A stretch of 64,000 nucleotides of DNA from Chromobacterium sp. ATCC 53434 (GTDB lineage Bacteria > Pseudomonadota > Gammaproteobacteria > Burkholderiales > Chromobacteriaceae), in contig NZ_CP025429.1 of the NCBI RefSeq assembly GCF_002848345.1, positions 1,922,001 through 1,986,000 of the forward strand, given 5' to 3'. Below are positions 44,037 to 54,893 of this stretch, in pieces. Position numbers and translations under genes: made by a program. The notes under the pieces are model-generated. The model was not told the origin of the DNA and made no database searches. It saw only the letters and a program-made list of their open reading frames with translations. How positions within the stretch are numbered: the first letter of the stretch is position 1; the number at the start of each line of letters is the position of its first letter.

Positions 44037-46465
44037 CAACGGTCCCGTTTGGTCAGGCGCAGCGCGTTGCCCGCCACCAGCAGCGAGCTGAGCGCCATGC
44101 CCAGGCTGGCCAGCCACGGCGTGACGTGGCCGCTTATCGCCAGCGGCAGCGCCACGATATTATATCCCGCCGCCCACCACAGATTCTGGCGAATGACGGC
44201 CAGCGCGCGGCGGCTGACGTCGACGGCGTCGCCGACCGGGCCCAGCCGCTCGCCTATCAGCACCATGTCGCCGTTGGCGCGGGCCAGGTCGGTGCCGCCG
44301 CCCATCGCGATGGAGACGTCGGCCCGCGCCAGCACCGGCGCGTCGTTGACGCCGTCGCCTATCATCAGCACGCGCCGGCCGTCGGCCTGCAGCGCATGGA
44401 CGAACTCCAGCTTGTCTTCCGGCATCGCGCGGGCGCGCCAGTGCGCGATGCCCAGCCGCTTGGCCAGCGTGGCGACGGCCTGCTCGCCGTCGCCGCTGAG
44501 CAGGCGCACCGTCAGGCCCTGAGCGCGCAGCCGGTCCACCAGCTCGATGGCGTCGTCGCGGCCGGCGTCGCCGATGGCGAAGCGCGCCCGCACGCCGTCG
44601 GCGTCGGCCAGCAGCACCTGGCTGCTGCCTGGATGCCAGTCGGCGTCGTCCTGTTGCGGGCGGCCCAGCCAGGCGGAGACGAAGGGCGCCGATCCCAGTC
44701 GCCACTCGCGGCCGTCTATGGTGGCGGCGACGCCATGGCCAGGCTGGTTGGTCGGGGATTCGGCCGGCGGCAGGTTCAGGCCGGCCGCGGCGTCGGAGAT
44801 GGCCCGCGCCAGCGGGTGCTCCGAGCCCTGCTCCAGCGCGGCGGCTATCGCCAGCGCCGTTTCGCGCTCCAGCTCGCCGCGGATGTCCAGGAGCCGCATC
44901 CGGCCGTCGGTCAGCGTGCCGGTCTTGTCGAAGACCGCGTCGGTGGCGCGCGCCAGCGTTTCCAGCGCGTGGCCGCGGGCGGTCAGCACGCCCAGCGAGG
45001 CCAGGCGGCCCGAGGCGGCGGTCAGCGCCGCCGGCGTGGCCAGCGACAGCGCGCAGGGGCAGGAAATCACCAGCACCGCCACCATGATCCACAGCGCGCG
45101 GTCCGGGTCTATGAAGTGCCAGGCCAGGTAGCTGGCGGCGGCGGCGGCGAGCAGCAGCGCGACGAACCAGCTGGCGAAACGGTCGGCCAGCCGGGCCAGC
45201 CTCGGCTTCTCCGCCAGCGCCTGGTCCAGCAGCCGGACGATGCCGGCCAGCCGCGTGGCCTGGCCCGCGCGCTCCACCCGCATCACCAGCGGGCTGGCGG
45301 TGTTGACGCTGCCGGCGATCAGCGCGTCGCCGACGCGTTTCGGCACCGGCCGGCTCTCGCCGGTCAGCAGCGACTCGTCGCCGGCGCTGGCGCCGTCCAG
45401 CACGACGCCGTCGGCGGGAACGGTTTCGCCGGGCTTCAGCAGGATCACGTCGCCGGCGCTCAGGCTGGCGACGATGGCTTCGCGGCTGTCGCGGCTGTCG
45501 GGCCAGCCGTCGAGCTTGTGGGCGAAGGCCGGCACCAGCTTGACCAGGCTTTCGCTGGCGGCGCCGGCCTTGCGGCGGGCGATGCCTTCCAGATAGCGGC
45601 CGCCCAGCAGCAGAAACACGAACATCGACACCGAATCGAAATAGATGCCGTGCTCGTACTGGTTGATCAGCGCCCAGAAGCTGGCGCCGAAGGCGGTGAC
45701 GATGCCGATGGCGACCGGCGTGTCCATGCCGACGCGGCCGGTTTTCAGGTCGCGCCAGGTGTTGCGATAGAAGGGCAGCGCCGAGTACAGCAGCACCGGC
45801 AGCGTCAAGATCAGGCCGGCCCAGTGCAGCAGCCACAGCATGTCGGGCGCGATGTCGCCGTCGGGCGCCAGATAGACCGGCACCGCGTACATCATCACCT
45901 GCATCATCGACAGGCCGGCCACCCACAGCCGGGTCAACGCCTGCTTGCGCTCTTTCTGCAGCAGCCTTTCCTGGCGCTCGGCGTCGTAGGGGTAGGCGCG
46001 GTAGCCGATGGCGGCGACGGCCTCCAGGATGGCGGACAGGCGGACGCGCTCGTTGTCCCAGCGCACGCGCGCGCGCTGGGTGCTGTAGTTGATGTCCACG
46101 CTGAGCACGCCGGGCAGCCGGCGCAACTGCTGCTCGTTGAGCCAGATGCAGGCGGCGCAGCTGATGCCTTCCAGCATCAGCGCGGCTTCGCGCGCCTGGC
46201 CGTCGGCGCGGTGGACGAAGCTTTGCTGCAGCTCCTCGGAGTCGTACAGGCGGATCTGCTCCAGCAGCGCCTGCGGCAAGGCGTCGGCGCGGGCGGCGCC
46301 CTCGGTGCGGTGCTGATAGTAGTCTGACAGGCCGGCGTCGATAATGGTGGCCGCCACCGCCTGGCAGCCGGCGCAGCAGGCCGCCTCTTCGCGCTGGCGG
46401 TAATGGATGGGGAAGCGGACGCCGGGCGGGACCGGCAAGCCGCAATGGAAACAGTTCTCGCTCAT
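44036..46465 (-). CDS. ccoI: Copper-translocating P-type ATPase CcoI
   Basis: 809 residues. An N-terminal CFHCGLPVPPG zinc-ribbon-like motif is followed by an HMA domain with GISCAACIW. Eight helices include the copper CPC (ISCPCALSLA). The catalytic Asp is in FDKTGTLTDG, with the HP motif EHPLARA and hinge GDGVNDAPVLARADVSIAMG. With ccoS downstream it fits copper delivery for cbb3 oxidase maturation rather than detoxification. The structural ccoNOP genes are not in this window. Confidence 0.94.
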   Translation of the reverse strand: MSENCFHCGLPVPPGVRFPIHYRQREEAACCAGCQAVAATIIDAGLSDYYQHRTEGAARADALPQALLEQIRLYDSEELQQSFVHRADGQAREAALMLEGISCAACIWLNEQQLRRLPGVLSVDINYSTQRARVRWDNERVRLSAILEAVAAIGYRAYPYDAERQERLLQKERKQALTRLWVAGLSMMQVMMYAVPVYLAPDGDIAPDMLWLLHWAGLILTLPVLLYSALPFYRNTWRDLKTGRVGMDTPVAIGIVTAFGASFWALINQYEHGIYFDSVSMFVFLLLGGRYLEGIARRKAGAASESLVKLVPAFAHKLDGWPDSRDSREAIVASLSAGDVILLKPGETVPADGVVLDGASAGDESLLTGESRPVPKRVGDALIAGSVNTASPLVMRVERAGQATRLAGIVRLLDQALAEKPRLARLADRFASWFVALLLAAAAASYLAWHFIDPDRALWIMVAVLVISCPCALSLATPAALTAASGRLASLGVLTARGHALETLARATDAVFDKTGTLTDGRMRLLDIRGELERETALAIAAALEQGSEHPLARAISDAAAGLNLPPAESPTNQPGHGVAATIDGREWRLGSAPFVSAWLGRPQQDDADWHPGSSQVLLADADGVRARFAIGDAGRDDAIELVDRLRAQGLTVRLLSGDGEQAVATLAKRLGIAHWRARAMPEDKLEFVHALQADGRRVLMIGDGVNDAPVLARADVSIAMGGGTDLARANGDMVLIGERLGPVGDAVDVSRRALAVIRQNLWWAAGYNIVALPLAISGHVTPWLASLGMALSSLLVAGNALRLTKRDR

Positions 46466-46607
46466 GACGAGGGATTGTAATCAAAGCGCGCGCGCCTTGC
46501 TTGATCCAGCTCATGGCGGCGTTTTTCAATGAGGATTATTTCCGTGCGGGGCTTGCGGCCGGGGCATCCGTCCGCATTTGTCCGATATCAAACGAGGAGA
46601 TGGACGT

Positions 46608-47603
46608 ATGGAAAAGATGCTGGCGGTGGTGCAGCGGACGCCGGGCGGCGTCGAGACGATGGAGATCGGCGAATGGGAACGGCCGCGCGCGACACCGGGC
46701 AAGCTGCTGGTGCGCGTGATGGCGGCCGGCGTCAACCGCGCCGACCTGATGCAGCGCGAGGGACGCTACCCGCCGCCGCCGGGCGCCAGTCCGCTGCTGG
46801 GGCTGGAAGTGGCCGGCTGGGTGGAGGACGTGGCCGGCGAGTCGGCGTTCCGGCCCGGCGACGCGGTGTTCGGCCTGGTGGAGGGCGGCGGCTACGCCGA
46901 GTACGCGCTGCTGGACGAGGCGTTGGCCATCGCCAAGCCGGACGAGTGGTCGTGGCTGATGGCGGCCAGCCTGCCCGAGGCCTGGATGACGGCCTGGTTC
47001 AATCTGGTGGAGAAGGCCGGGATCCGGGCCGGCGAGGCGGTGCTGATCCATGCCGGCGCCAGCGGCGTCGGCGCGGCGGCCATCCAGCTGGCCGGCCTCT
47101 TGGGCGCGCGGGCCTTCGCCAGCGCCGGCGGCGAGGAGAAGCTGGCTTTCTGCCGCGAGCTGGGCGCGGAGCGGGCATTCAATTATCGCGAGACGCCGGC
47201 TTTCGGCGCGCTGCTGAAGGACTGGGGCGGCGCCGACGTGGTGCTGGACCCGGTGGGCGCGGCGTATCTGGCCGAAAATCTGCAGGCCCTGAATCCGGAC
47301 GGACGGCTGATCAACATCGGCCTGTTGGGCGGCAGCCGGGCCGAGCTGGACTTCGGCCGCCTGCTGATGAAGCGGATCAGCCTGATAGGCTCGACGCTGA
47401 GGCCGCAGCCGCTGGCGACCAAGGCCAGGCTGGCGGCGGCGCTGCGCGAGCGCATCGTGCCGGCCGTCGAGGCCGGGCGACTGCGCGCGATCGTCGATTG
47501 CAGCTTCCCGTGGACCCAGGTGGGGGACGCCCACCAGTACGTGGCGGAGAACCGCAACCTGGGCAAGGTGGCGCTGACGATGTTCGCGCCGCAGGCGGGC
47601 TAG
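46608..47603 (+). CDS. NAD(P)H quinone oxidoreductase, PIG3/zeta-crystallin-like MDR
   Basis: 331 residues of the medium-chain reductase family: VMAAGVNRADLMQREGRYPPPPGAS split over residues about 38-62, cofactor loop HAGASGVGAAAIQLAG near 145, and a C-terminal GKVALTMF. Zinc-ligand Cys are absent, as in quinone reductases. ATG at 46608 is preceded by GAGGAG; the longer in-frame start at 46578 lacks support. Confidence 0.87.
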   Translation: MEKMLAVVQRTPGGVETMEIGEWERPRATPGKLLVRVMAAGVNRADLMQREGRYPPPPGASPLLGLEVAGWVEDVAGESAFRPGDAVFGLVEGGGYAEYALLDEALAIAKPDEWSWLMAASLPEAWMTAWFNLVEKAGIRAGEAVLIHAGASGVGAAAIQLAGLLGARAFASAGGEEKLAFCRELGAERAFNYRETPAFGALLKDWGGADVVLDPVGAAYLAENLQALNPDGRLINIGLLGGSRAELDFGRLLMKRISLIGSTLRPQPLATKARLAAALRERIVPAVEAGRLRAIVDCSFPWTQVGDAHQYVAENRNLGKVALTMFAPQAG

Positions 47604-47610
47604 TCGGGGC

Positions 47611-48486
47611 TTATTCCGACAGCGGCGACAGCGCCTCGATCAGCGCCACTTCCTGCGCGTAGCTCAGCCCCTTCATCCTGGCCAGCAGCGCTTCGCCGTC
47701 GACCTGGTGGCGCTGGTCCAGCTCGTCTTCGATGATGCGGGCCTCCACCGCCAGCCACACGCCGCGGCAGGAGGCGGCGCTGTCGAACTCCACGCTGCCG
47801 ATGACGCCGGCGATCAGTCTGAGCTCGTCGTCGCTGAACAGCCGCGACAGGACGGCCTGCTCGCGGCGGACGATTTCGGCGTAGCGGTCGCAGATCTGCT
47901 GCACGCGCGTCGAATCGCCGTAGTGGGCGGCCGGCTCCTCGCTGCCGATGTCGGCGTCGCCGTGATGGAACCAGGCCTCGATCAGCGGCCGCAATTGCGG
48001 CAGATCCTCATGCCAGACCTGGGCCAGAGCCTCGCGGAATTCGGCCTGGTCGGTGAACGACAGCTCGTCGAAGGGCAGGGCCGGCAGCACGTCTTCGTCC
48101 AGCGTGCGCTTGCCTATCCAGATATGGCCGTCGTCGTCCAGCCGCGCTTCGCCGCGCCATACCGCCTGCTCCTCGGTGGCCAGGTTGTCGACGTGGATTT
48201 CGACATAGGGCAGCGGCACGTCCTGGCCCTCGTCCTCGCTGACGAAGCGCAGCGTGATGTCGAACAGGCCGTGCTTCATCACTTCCAGCAATTGCAGGCC
48301 GTCGGCGTGGCCGGCCAGCAGGTAGCGCTCGGCGTCCTCGTATACCGCCACTTCGCCAATGGCGGCGGCGGGATGGATCAGCCTGGCCCGCAGCGCGTCG
48401 GCCAGCTCGTTGGCGTCGTGGTGGCTGGCGTCGAAGCCGGCGCGGCAGGCTTCGCGCTGGTGCCACAGGGCGTTCCAGTCATACAT
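47611..48486 (-). CDS. Acidic cytoplasmic protein of unknown function
   Basis: 291 residues, rich in Asp and Glu, with no signal peptide, membrane helix or motif I recognise. Trp-containing DWNALWHQREACRAGFDASH opens the protein, and VAVYEDAERYLLAG and DDELRLIAGVIGSVEF are distinctive segments. Start MYDWNALW at 48486; the in-frame extension to 48564 lacks a ribosome binding site. It converges on the quinone reductase gene 7 bp away and is divergent from typA. Confidence 0.7.
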   Translation of the reverse strand: MYDWNALWHQREACRAGFDASHHDANELADALRARLIHPAAAIGEVAVYEDAERYLLAGHADGLQLLEVMKHGLFDITLRFVSEDEGQDVPLPYVEIHVDNLATEEQAVWRGEARLDDDGHIWIGKRTLDEDVLPALPFDELSFTDQAEFREALAQVWHEDLPQLRPLIEAWFHHGDADIGSEEPAAHYGDSTRVQQICDRYAEIVRREQAVLSRLFSDDELRLIAGVIGSVEFDSAASCRGVWLAVEARIIEDELDQRHQVDGEALLARMKGLSYAQEVALIEALSPLSE

Positions 48487-48603
48487 GTTCTGTGTCCTCG
48501 TGTTGCCGGATGGCCGGCAGTGTAGCGCCAAACGCCGGCGGAGACGAATTCGGCGCGCGTTCACGAAAAAACTATGGGACTGTCATCTGTTTTTACCGAA
48601 ATT

Positions 48604-48632
48604 TTCTTGATGATTGGCTAGCATGCTATAAT
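48604..48632 (+). promoter_or_regulatory. Sigma-70 promoter of typA
   Basis: TTCTTG (48604-48609), 17-bp spacer, exact TATAAT (48627-48632). It ends 48 bp before the typA ATG in an AT-rich stretch. Confidence 0.75.
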
Positions 48633-48680
48633 CTTTCGATTTTTCTGTTTTCAGAATTCCAGCCGAAACACGCTAAACAC

Positions 48681-50498
<1,818 letters not shown>

Positions 50499-50521
50499 TC
50501 GGACCTGGTCCGGTCTGAAGC

Positions 50522-50550
50522 AAGCCCCGCGAAAGCGGGGCTTTTGTTTT
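50522..50550 (+). terminator. Rho-independent terminator of typA
   Basis: AAGCCCCGC-GAAA-GCGGGGCTT stem with a stable GNRA tetraloop, then TTTTGTTTT. It lies 23 bp after the stop. Confidence 0.92.
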
Positions 50551-50555
50551 GCGCG

Positions 50556-51089
50556 CTAGTTCGGTTTGGCGAGCGCGTCGTTCAGCTGCTCGAACAACTG
50601 GCGATAGACGGCCGGGTCACTGCACAGCAGCGTGCGCGAGTTGCCGTTGCTGTCCCAGACGATCTGGCGGATGTTCGCCCTGAGCAGCATCTGCCGGGGC
50701 TGCTCGCCGGGCTTCAGCGTCAGCAGCACTTCGGTGGTCTGGTGATCCGGCCTGCCCGGCAGCGGGAGCTTCCATCTCAACAGCCCGCGCAGCATCTGGC
50801 GCCCCTCGCTGACCAGCACCTCGTCTTTTTCCGCGCGGATCAGGCCGTAGTCGGCGTCGACATCGACCTGCTTGTATCCCAATCGCTCCAGCGCCCGGCG
50901 GCCGGCCTGCAGCGCCATCGGCGCGCTGGCGTCTTCCAGTCGCGCGTCCCGCGCCTGCTGATAGTCGCGCATCTCGTCGGGCGATGGCTGAACCCGCAGC
51001 TGGGTGGAGCTGTAACGCAGCAGGCGGCCCCCGTGGCCTTGAACGTGTTCGGTGTTGGCGTCTTTTGCGCGGCGGAGCAGGCGTCCCAT
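50556..51089 (-). CDS. Conserved-looking protein of unknown function
   Basis: 177 residues from ATG 51089 (GGGA upstream); in-frame ATGs farther up at 51117 and beyond are possible. The body alternates GRRALERLGYKQVDVDADYG, LIRAEKDEVLV and DSNGNSRTLLCSDPAVYRQL, giving a predicted alpha/beta fold. No signal peptide is visible with these starts. Its C-terminal end touches the typA terminator. Divergent from nrdD. Function not recognised. Confidence 0.65.
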   Translation of the reverse strand: MGRLLRRAKDANTEHVQGHGGRLLRYSSTQLRVQPSPDEMRDYQQARDARLEDASAPMALQAGRRALERLGYKQVDVDADYGLIRAEKDEVLVSEGRQMLRGLLRWKLPLPGRPDHQTTEVLLTLKPGEQPRQMLLRANIRQIVWDSNGNSRTLLCSDPAVYRQLFEQLNDALAKPN

Positions 51090-51193
51090 CGGCGGTTTTC
51101 CCAAAGTCTGATGACATGCCATTTGATCGCAATTCGATGACGATTGCAATCCTTGCCGCCGCTGCCTCACTTTTAGACGACAAACACAATATA

Positions 51194-51207
51194 TTGATCA
51201 CACTCAA
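51194..51207 (+). promoter_or_regulatory. FNR/Anr-type box upstream of nrdD
   Basis: TTGATCACACTCAA matches the FNR palindrome TTGAT-N4-ATCAA with one mismatch. It lies 139 bp before the nrdD ATG in an AT-rich stretch with a TATTTT -10-like hexamer at 51220-51225. Anaerobic activation of nrdDG fits the enzyme's function. Confidence 0.65.
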
Positions 51208-51345
51208 GTTTGGTGACCATATTTTGAAGAAAAACCGGCCCGCCAGCGGAGTAAATCGCCTACAGTATCGACGTTTCGGGGCCCGCTTGGCGCGGGCGTG
51301 TGCTATGTGGCCGGGAGCGGCCGGAAGTCGGGAGAGAACCAGGCG

Positions 51346-53484
51346 ATGCTGCAAGTGAGCAAGCGCGATGGCGCGGTAGTGGGATTCGATATCGGCAAGA
51401 TTGCCAGCGCCTGCCAGCGGGCGGCCATGGCGGCCGGGCATGTGGAGTCGGCCGGGCTGGCATTGGAAATCGCCGTCCAGCTGGAGCGCGAGTGTCGCGA
51501 ACTGGCCCGCGACGGCCGGCTGGACATCCCGACCATCCAGAAGCGGGTGGAGGACGCGCTGATGCAGCGCTATCCGGAAGTGGCGCGGGTCTACATCGAG
51601 TATCGCCACGACCGCGACAATGTCCGCGCCCGCGGCTCCGAGCTGCATGCCAAGCTGATGGGCCTGGTGCACAAGACCGACCGGGAGGCCGCCACCGAGA
51701 ACGCCAACAAGGACGCCAATGTGTTTCCGGTGATGCGCGACCTGATGGCCGGCATCGTGTCCAAGCAGTTTGCCGGCAATTTCCTGCCCAAGGACATCCT
51801 CGCCGCGCACGACGGCGGCGACATCCATTTCCACGATCTGGACTATTCGCCGTTCCTGCCGTTCACCAATTGCTGCCTGGTGGATCTGAAAGGCATGCTG
51901 GAGCAGGGCTTCCGCCTGGGCAACGCGCAGATCGAGAGTCCCAGGTCGATAGGGGTGGCCTGCGCCGTCACCGCGCAGATCATCGCCCAGGTGGCCAGCC
52001 ATCAGTACGGCGGCACCACGATACCCAATATCGACCAGACCTTGGCGCCCTATGTGCTGAAAAGCTATCGCAAGAACCTGGACGTGGCGGCGCGGCACGG
52101 CATCGCCGAGCCGGAGCGCTACGCCAGGGAGCGGACGGAAAAGGAGTGCTACGACGGCATCCAGGCCTGCGAGTACGAGATCAACACGCTGTTCAGCTCC
52201 AACGGCCAGCAGCCCTTCGTCACCTTCTCCTTCGGCATGGGCACGGCCTGGCAGGAGCGCATCATCCAGCAGGCCATCTTGAAAGTGAGAATCAAGGGCC
52301 TGGGCAAGGAGGGCATCACGCCGGTTTTTCCCAAGCTGGTGATGTTCATCGACGCCGGCGTCAATCTGCGTCCGGGCGATCCCAATTACGACATCAAGCA
52401 ACTGGCGCTGGAGTGCGCGTCCAAGCGCATGTATCCGGACATCATCTCGGCCGAGCTCAATCGCCGCATCACCGGCTCGGCGGTGCCGGTGTCGCCGATG
52501 GGTTGCCGCAGCTTCCTGCCGGTCTGGCGCGACCAGGACGGGCGGGAGGTGATGGACGGCCGCAACAATCTGGGCGTGGTCAGCCTGAACCTGCCGCGCA
52601 TCGCCATCGAGGCCGCCGGCGACCAGCAGGCGTTCTGGCGCCTGCTGGCGTCCCGGCTGGAGCTGTGTTTTCGCGCGCTGATGCTGAGGGTGGAGCGGCT
52701 GCGCGGCGTCAAGGCCAATGTCGCGCCGATTCTGTATACCGAGGGCGCCTTCGGCGCGCGGCTGGATCCTGACGACGACATCATGAGCTTGTTCGACGGC
52801 GGCCGGGCCTCGATCTCCGTCGGCTACATCGGCCTGCACGAGGTCGGCGTGCTGCTGTTCGGCGCTCATCCGGCGGACAGCGCGGCGGCGCAGGACTTCC
52901 TGCACCGGGTGGTGGCGCGGATGGCCGAGGCCGCGGCGGTCTGGCGGCGGGAGACCGGCCTGGGCTTCTCCTTGTACTCGACGCCCAGCGAATCCTTGTG
53001 CCATCGCTTCTGCAAGCTGGACCGCGAACGCTTCGGCGTCGTCGCCGAGGTGACGGACAAGGGTTATTACACCAACTCCTTCCATCTGGACGTGTTCCGC
53101 AAGGCCAATCCGTTCGAGAAGATCGATTTCGAGGCCGGCTACGCCGAACTGGCCAGCGGCGGCCACATCAGCTATGTCGAACTGCCCAATATGCGGCACA
53201 ACCTGAAGGCGCTGGAGACGATCTGGGACTATGCGCTGCAGCGGGTGCCTTATTTCGGCAGCAACACGCCGGTCGACTCCTGCGGCGCCTGCGGCTTCAT
53301 GGGCGAGGCGACGGCCGACGCCGACGGTTTTTGCTGCCCGCAATGCGGCAACCGCGACAGCGCCTCGCTGTCGGTGACGCGGCGGGTGTGCGGCTATCTC
53401 GGCAGCCCCAACGCGCGGCCGTTCAACGCCGGCAAGCAGAAGGAAGTGATGCGCCGGGTCAAGCATTACGGCGGTGAGCATTGA
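51346..53484 (+). CDS. nrdD: Anaerobic ribonucleoside-triphosphate reductase
   Basis: 712 residues, the length of E. coli NrdD. Makes deoxynucleotides without oxygen using a glycyl radical. An N-terminal ATP-cone (about 1-95) precedes the barrel, with FTNCCLVDLKGM. The C-terminus has the zinc site CGACG...CCPQCG and the glycyl radical loop RRVCGYLGS. ATG at 51346 follows GGAGAG. An FNR-type box sits upstream and nrdG follows 7 bp downstream. Confidence 0.97.
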   Translation: MLQVSKRDGAVVGFDIGKIASACQRAAMAAGHVESAGLALEIAVQLERECRELARDGRLDIPTIQKRVEDALMQRYPEVARVYIEYRHDRDNVRARGSELHAKLMGLVHKTDREAATENANKDANVFPVMRDLMAGIVSKQFAGNFLPKDILAAHDGGDIHFHDLDYSPFLPFTNCCLVDLKGMLEQGFRLGNAQIESPRSIGVACAVTAQIIAQVASHQYGGTTIPNIDQTLAPYVLKSYRKNLDVAARHGIAEPERYARERTEKECYDGIQACEYEINTLFSSNGQQPFVTFSFGMGTAWQERIIQQAILKVRIKGLGKEGITPVFPKLVMFIDAGVNLRPGDPNYDIKQLALECASKRMYPDIISAELNRRITGSAVPVSPMGCRSFLPVWRDQDGREVMDGRNNLGVVSLNLPRIAIEAAGDQQAFWRLLASRLELCFRALMLRVERLRGVKANVAPILYTEGAFGARLDPDDDIMSLFDGGRASISVGYIGLHEVGVLLFGAHPADSAAAQDFLHRVVARMAEAAAVWRRETGLGFSLYSTPSESLCHRFCKLDRERFGVVAEVTDKGYYTNSFHLDVFRKANPFEKIDFEAGYAELASGGHISYVELPNMRHNLKALETIWDYALQRVPYFGSNTPVDSCGACGFMGEATADADGFCCPQCGNRDSASLSVTRRVCGYLGSPNARPFNAGKQKEVMRRVKHYGGEH

Positions 53485-53491
53485 GCCGGCG

Positions 53492-53938
53492 ATGAACTAC
53501 GAGCGCTACTACGTTTGCGATCTGCTCAATGGCGAGGGAGTGAGGGTGACGCTGTTCGTCACCGGCTGCCAGCACGCCTGCCCGGGCTGCCACAATCCGT
53601 CGACCTGGGACCGCAAGGCCGGCCGGCCGTTCACGGACGAGGTGCGCGAGCGCTTGCTGGATCTTTGCGCGACGCACGACGGCTTGAGCCTGTCCGGCGG
53701 CGATCCGCTGCACCCGGCCAATCGGGAGGCGGTGGGGGAGTTGTGCCGGCTGTTCCGGGCGCGCTATCCGGACAAGGACATCTGGCTGTGGACCGGCTAT
53801 CGGCACGAGGAGGTGGCCGAGCTCGACGTCCTGCGCTTCGTCGACGTATTGGTGGACGGGCGCTACCGCCGCGAGCTGCCGACGAGCAAGCCCTGGCGCG
53901 GCTCCGACAATCAGCGGCTGATCCGCCTGCGTCGCTGA
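53492..53938 (+). CDS. nrdG: Anaerobic ribonucleotide reductase-activating protein
   Basis: 148-residue radical SAM activase that generates the glycyl radical on NrdD. The CxxxCxxC cluster motif is in VTGCQHACPGCHNPSTW, and LSLSGGDPLHPANR is the SAM-binding GGE-like region. Start MNYERYYV at 53492 matches the family; an upstream GTG at 53474 overlapping nrdD is less likely. Confidence 0.95.
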   Translation: MNYERYYVCDLLNGEGVRVTLFVTGCQHACPGCHNPSTWDRKAGRPFTDEVRERLLDLCATHDGLSLSGGDPLHPANREAVGELCRLFRARYPDKDIWLWTGYRHEEVAELDVLRFVDVLVDGRYRRELPTSKPWRGSDNQRLIRLRR

Positions 53939-54007
53939 GTCCGCCGCGCTGGCGGGGCGCGCCGCCGCGGGCTAGTCTGGAGGGACGGCCGATGGGCGGA
54001 GGGTGGC

Positions 54008-54787
54008 ATGCGCGGTTTCTGGCTGGGGATGGTTTGCTTGGGCTTGGCCTGCCGGGCCGTCGCGGCCGAGCCGCCGCCGGCCCGGATCGAGCTGGCCAAC
54101 GGCGAGTGGGCGCCGTATCTGTCCGAGCGGCTGCCGCGGCGCGGCTTCGCCTCGCACATCGTCAGCGAGGCGTTTCGCTTGGCTGGCGTTCAGGTGGTCT
54201 ACCGCTTTTATCCGTGGGCCCGGGCCGAGGCGATGGTGCGCGGCGGCGAGATCGCCGGTTCGGTGGTGTGGTCGGTCACGCCCGAGCGGCGACAGTTCGC
54301 GCTGTTCAGCGATCCGGTGGTGTCGGACGAGGAGGTGGCGTTCCATCTGGCGTCGCGGCCGATGAAGGCGGAGCGGATCGAGGACTTCTACGGCCTGGGC
54401 ATGGCCACGCCGAACGGCTCGCGGCTGGGCGTCTGGCAACAGGCGGTGGATGCCGGCCGCATTCACCATTACGTCACCAAGGATGTGCAGTCCGGCATGC
54501 ACCAGCTGTTGCTGGGGCGGATAGACTTCTTTCCCATTGTCCGCGCGGTCGGCCTGAGCGAGCTACGCCGGCATTTCAGCGCGACCGAGCGGGCCGCCAT
54601 CGTCGCCGAGCCCCACGCCTTCTCCCGTTTCGACTACTGCCTGATGATCAGCCGCCGCCAGCCCGGCGCGGAAGCGCTGCTGGCCCGTTTCAACCAGGGT
54701 CTGGCGCGGCTGCGCGCCAGCGGCGAGTACCGCCGGCTGGAGCGGGATTTCCACGCCGGCGTCTACGATAGTCCATCCGTTCGATGA
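54008..54787 (+). CDS. Periplasmic solute-binding protein-like (SBP_bac_3 family)
   Basis: 259 residues. A signal peptide (FWLGMVCLGLACRAVAA) precedes a polar amino acid-binding protein fold with ANGEWAPYLSERLP at the N-terminus and AGVQVVYRFYPWARAEAMV. No permease or ATPase genes are adjacent, so it may be an orphan or sensor-associated binding protein rather than part of an ABC importer. Ligand unknown. Confidence 0.8.
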   Translation: MRGFWLGMVCLGLACRAVAAEPPPARIELANGEWAPYLSERLPRRGFASHIVSEAFRLAGVQVVYRFYPWARAEAMVRGGEIAGSVVWSVTPERRQFALFSDPVVSDEEVAFHLASRPMKAERIEDFYGLGMATPNGSRLGVWQQAVDAGRIHHYVTKDVQSGMHQLLLGRIDFFPIVRAVGLSELRRHFSATERAAIVAEPHAFSRFDYCLMISRRQPGAEALLARFNQGLARLRASGEYRRLERDFHAGVYDSPSVR

Positions 54788-54893
54788 CGGCTGGCAAATT
54801 GTTGCGAATTCTGTATTCCCGGCCGGCGCCTCGTGAATTCACTTATCCTGAATAAGACGCGATCGAAAAACAATTATCGCAGAGGAGAAGGCG

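Noticed and set aside
44126..46327. Long plus-strand open frame opposite ccoI
   Set aside because: Antisense shadow of a P-type ATPase with every catalytic motif intact.
50617..53481. 954-codon minus-strand open frame opposite nrdD
   Set aside because: Covers the antisense of nrdD and then reads another frame of the neighbouring gene; low-complexity composition and no family resemblance.
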